From: Ornithinibacillus sp. 4-3 | GTDB taxonomy: Bacteria > Bacillota > Bacilli > Bacillales > Amphibacillaceae | Length of the DNA: 64,000 nucleotides | NCBI RefSeq assembly: GCF_040958695.1 | Contig: NZ_CP162599.1 | Location: 2,886,001-2,950,000 of the forward strand | Direction of reading: 5' to 3' | In this document: positions 63,552 to 64,000 of the stretch, piece after piece | Layout of the letters: every line of letters begins with the position of its first letter | How positions within the stretch are numbered: position 1 is the stretch's first letter | Translations under genes and position numbers: made by a program | Notes under the pieces: generated by a model | Told to the model about the DNA's origin: nothing | What the model saw: only the letters and a program-made list of their open reading frames with translations | Databases searched by the model: none

Positions 63552-64000
63552 TTATCGCCCCCTCTTCCTAGTATTTCTAGTATTTCTGATGTTTTTTCTT
63601 TCCTTTTTCATATCCATTTCACTAATCATTCCAATAACAGGTAAGCCTAACAGTTCTTCTACCTCTTTTTCCGAACGGAATGTTTTGTCTAGAAAATCTA
63701 ATAAGAAGGCCAAGGCAATTCCTAACATTGCTCCAAGCACTAAACCAATTGCTAAATTTATTTTGACATTAGGACTAACTGGCGAAAGACTGTCTGCTAT
63801 ATCAGCAGTCATTAATACGTTAACATTATCAATACTCATTAAACCTTCAATTTTATCAACAAAAGTTTCTGTAATACTATTAGCGATATCTACAGCCTGC
63901 TTTGGATCGGTATCTGTTACAGTCAATACCATTACTTTCGAGTTTTGTTCATTACCTATTGATAATTTACTACTTAATCCACTTGCCTTTATATCCAACC
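63552..64000 (-). CDS. Wzz/CapA-type chain-length modulator, N-terminus outside window
   Basis: The C-terminal 149 codons are present; the gene continues past the window end. The visible part has VMVLTVTDTDPKQAVDIANSITETF, the Wzz-type outside domain, one membrane helix (INLAIGLVLGAMLGIALAFLLDFLD) and a short cytoplasmic tail with LLGLPVIGMISE, which activates the BY-kinase. The proline-rich SPVSPNVK just before the helix is the usual family motif. Three bases before the kinase gene. Confidence 0.9.
   Translation of the reverse strand, partial: LDIKASGLSSKLSIGNEQNSKVMVLTVTDTDPKQAVDIANSITETFVDKIEGLMSIDNVNVLMTADIADSLSPVSPNVKINLAIGLVLGAMLGIALAFLLDFLDKTFRSEKEVEELLGLPVIGMISEMDMKKERKNIRNTRNTRKRGR

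Noticed and set aside
1..64000. tRNA, rRNA, CRISPR, phage or IS elements
   Set aside because: I looked for tRNA TPsiC-like motifs, regular repeat-spacer patterns, integrase or transposase motifs and found none I could support.

Overview
The window is low-GC Firmicute DNA. Strong Shine-Dalgarno sequences, frequent TTG/GTG starts, Bacillus-type lipoproteins and Bacillus-specific families (YdaT, the YodQRST set, RlmCD, PgcA) point to a Bacillaceae member. Gene content resembles a halotolerant or marine genus such as Oceanobacillus or Virgibacillus; that genus-level guess is inference from the sequence alone. No tRNA, rRNA, CRISPR array, phage or transposase was recognised.

Layout. 1-12.3 kb: housekeeping and stress genes (partial EamA exporter, rhodanese, two cupins, MFS transporter, SelO, ThpR, a fused two-kinase protein, an isolated hisHF pair, and a glyoxalase / DNA-alkylation-repair / TetR operon behind a TetR-like palindrome). 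A structured dispersed-type repeat lies at 3226-3377. 12.4-41.7 kb: a catabolic and uptake island. It has four paralogous family-5 solute-binding lipoproteins, none with a permease or ATPase gene in the window. One sits next to a lysine-6-dehydrogenase-like enzyme; one ends a yodTSRQ-like operon that also carries thiolase and creatininase genes; one precedes a NodB-fold deacetylase; one precedes an S9 peptidase. Three different regulators (GntR/FCD, PucR type, and a winged-helix protein with a degenerate cyclase-like middle) accompany them. Within this stretch lies a 16-23.5 kb block with ydaT behind a sigma-B-like promoter, a small toxin-like gene with a decayed second copy, rlmD, a YitT protein, a glucosaminidase, a TspO-like protein and a GNAT protein.

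42-64 kb: an exopolysaccharide locus, nearly all on the minus strand. Transcription order is chain-length modulator (partial), BY-kinase, PHP phosphatase, 311-bp gap, UDP-GlcNAc 4,6-dehydratase, 4-aminotransferase, priming phosphoglycosyltransferase, LpxD-like N-acyltransferase, PIG-L deacetylase, PLP enzyme, FemAB-like transferase, ATP-grasp ligase, epimerase, two glycosyltransferases, Wzy, Wzx, Ugd, GalU, then Pgi and PgcA. The first enzymes make a UDP-2,4-diaminosugar (bacillosamine-like) primer. Ugd/GalU/PgcA/Pgi supply UDP-glucose and UDP-glucuronate. The middle genes probably add an unusual, perhaps amino-acylated, substituent.

The most noteworthy points are the binding-protein/hydrolase pairs, the yodTSRQ-like operon without kamA or yodP, the candidate type I toxin locus with its degenerate duplicate, and the unusual modification genes in the polysaccharide locus.
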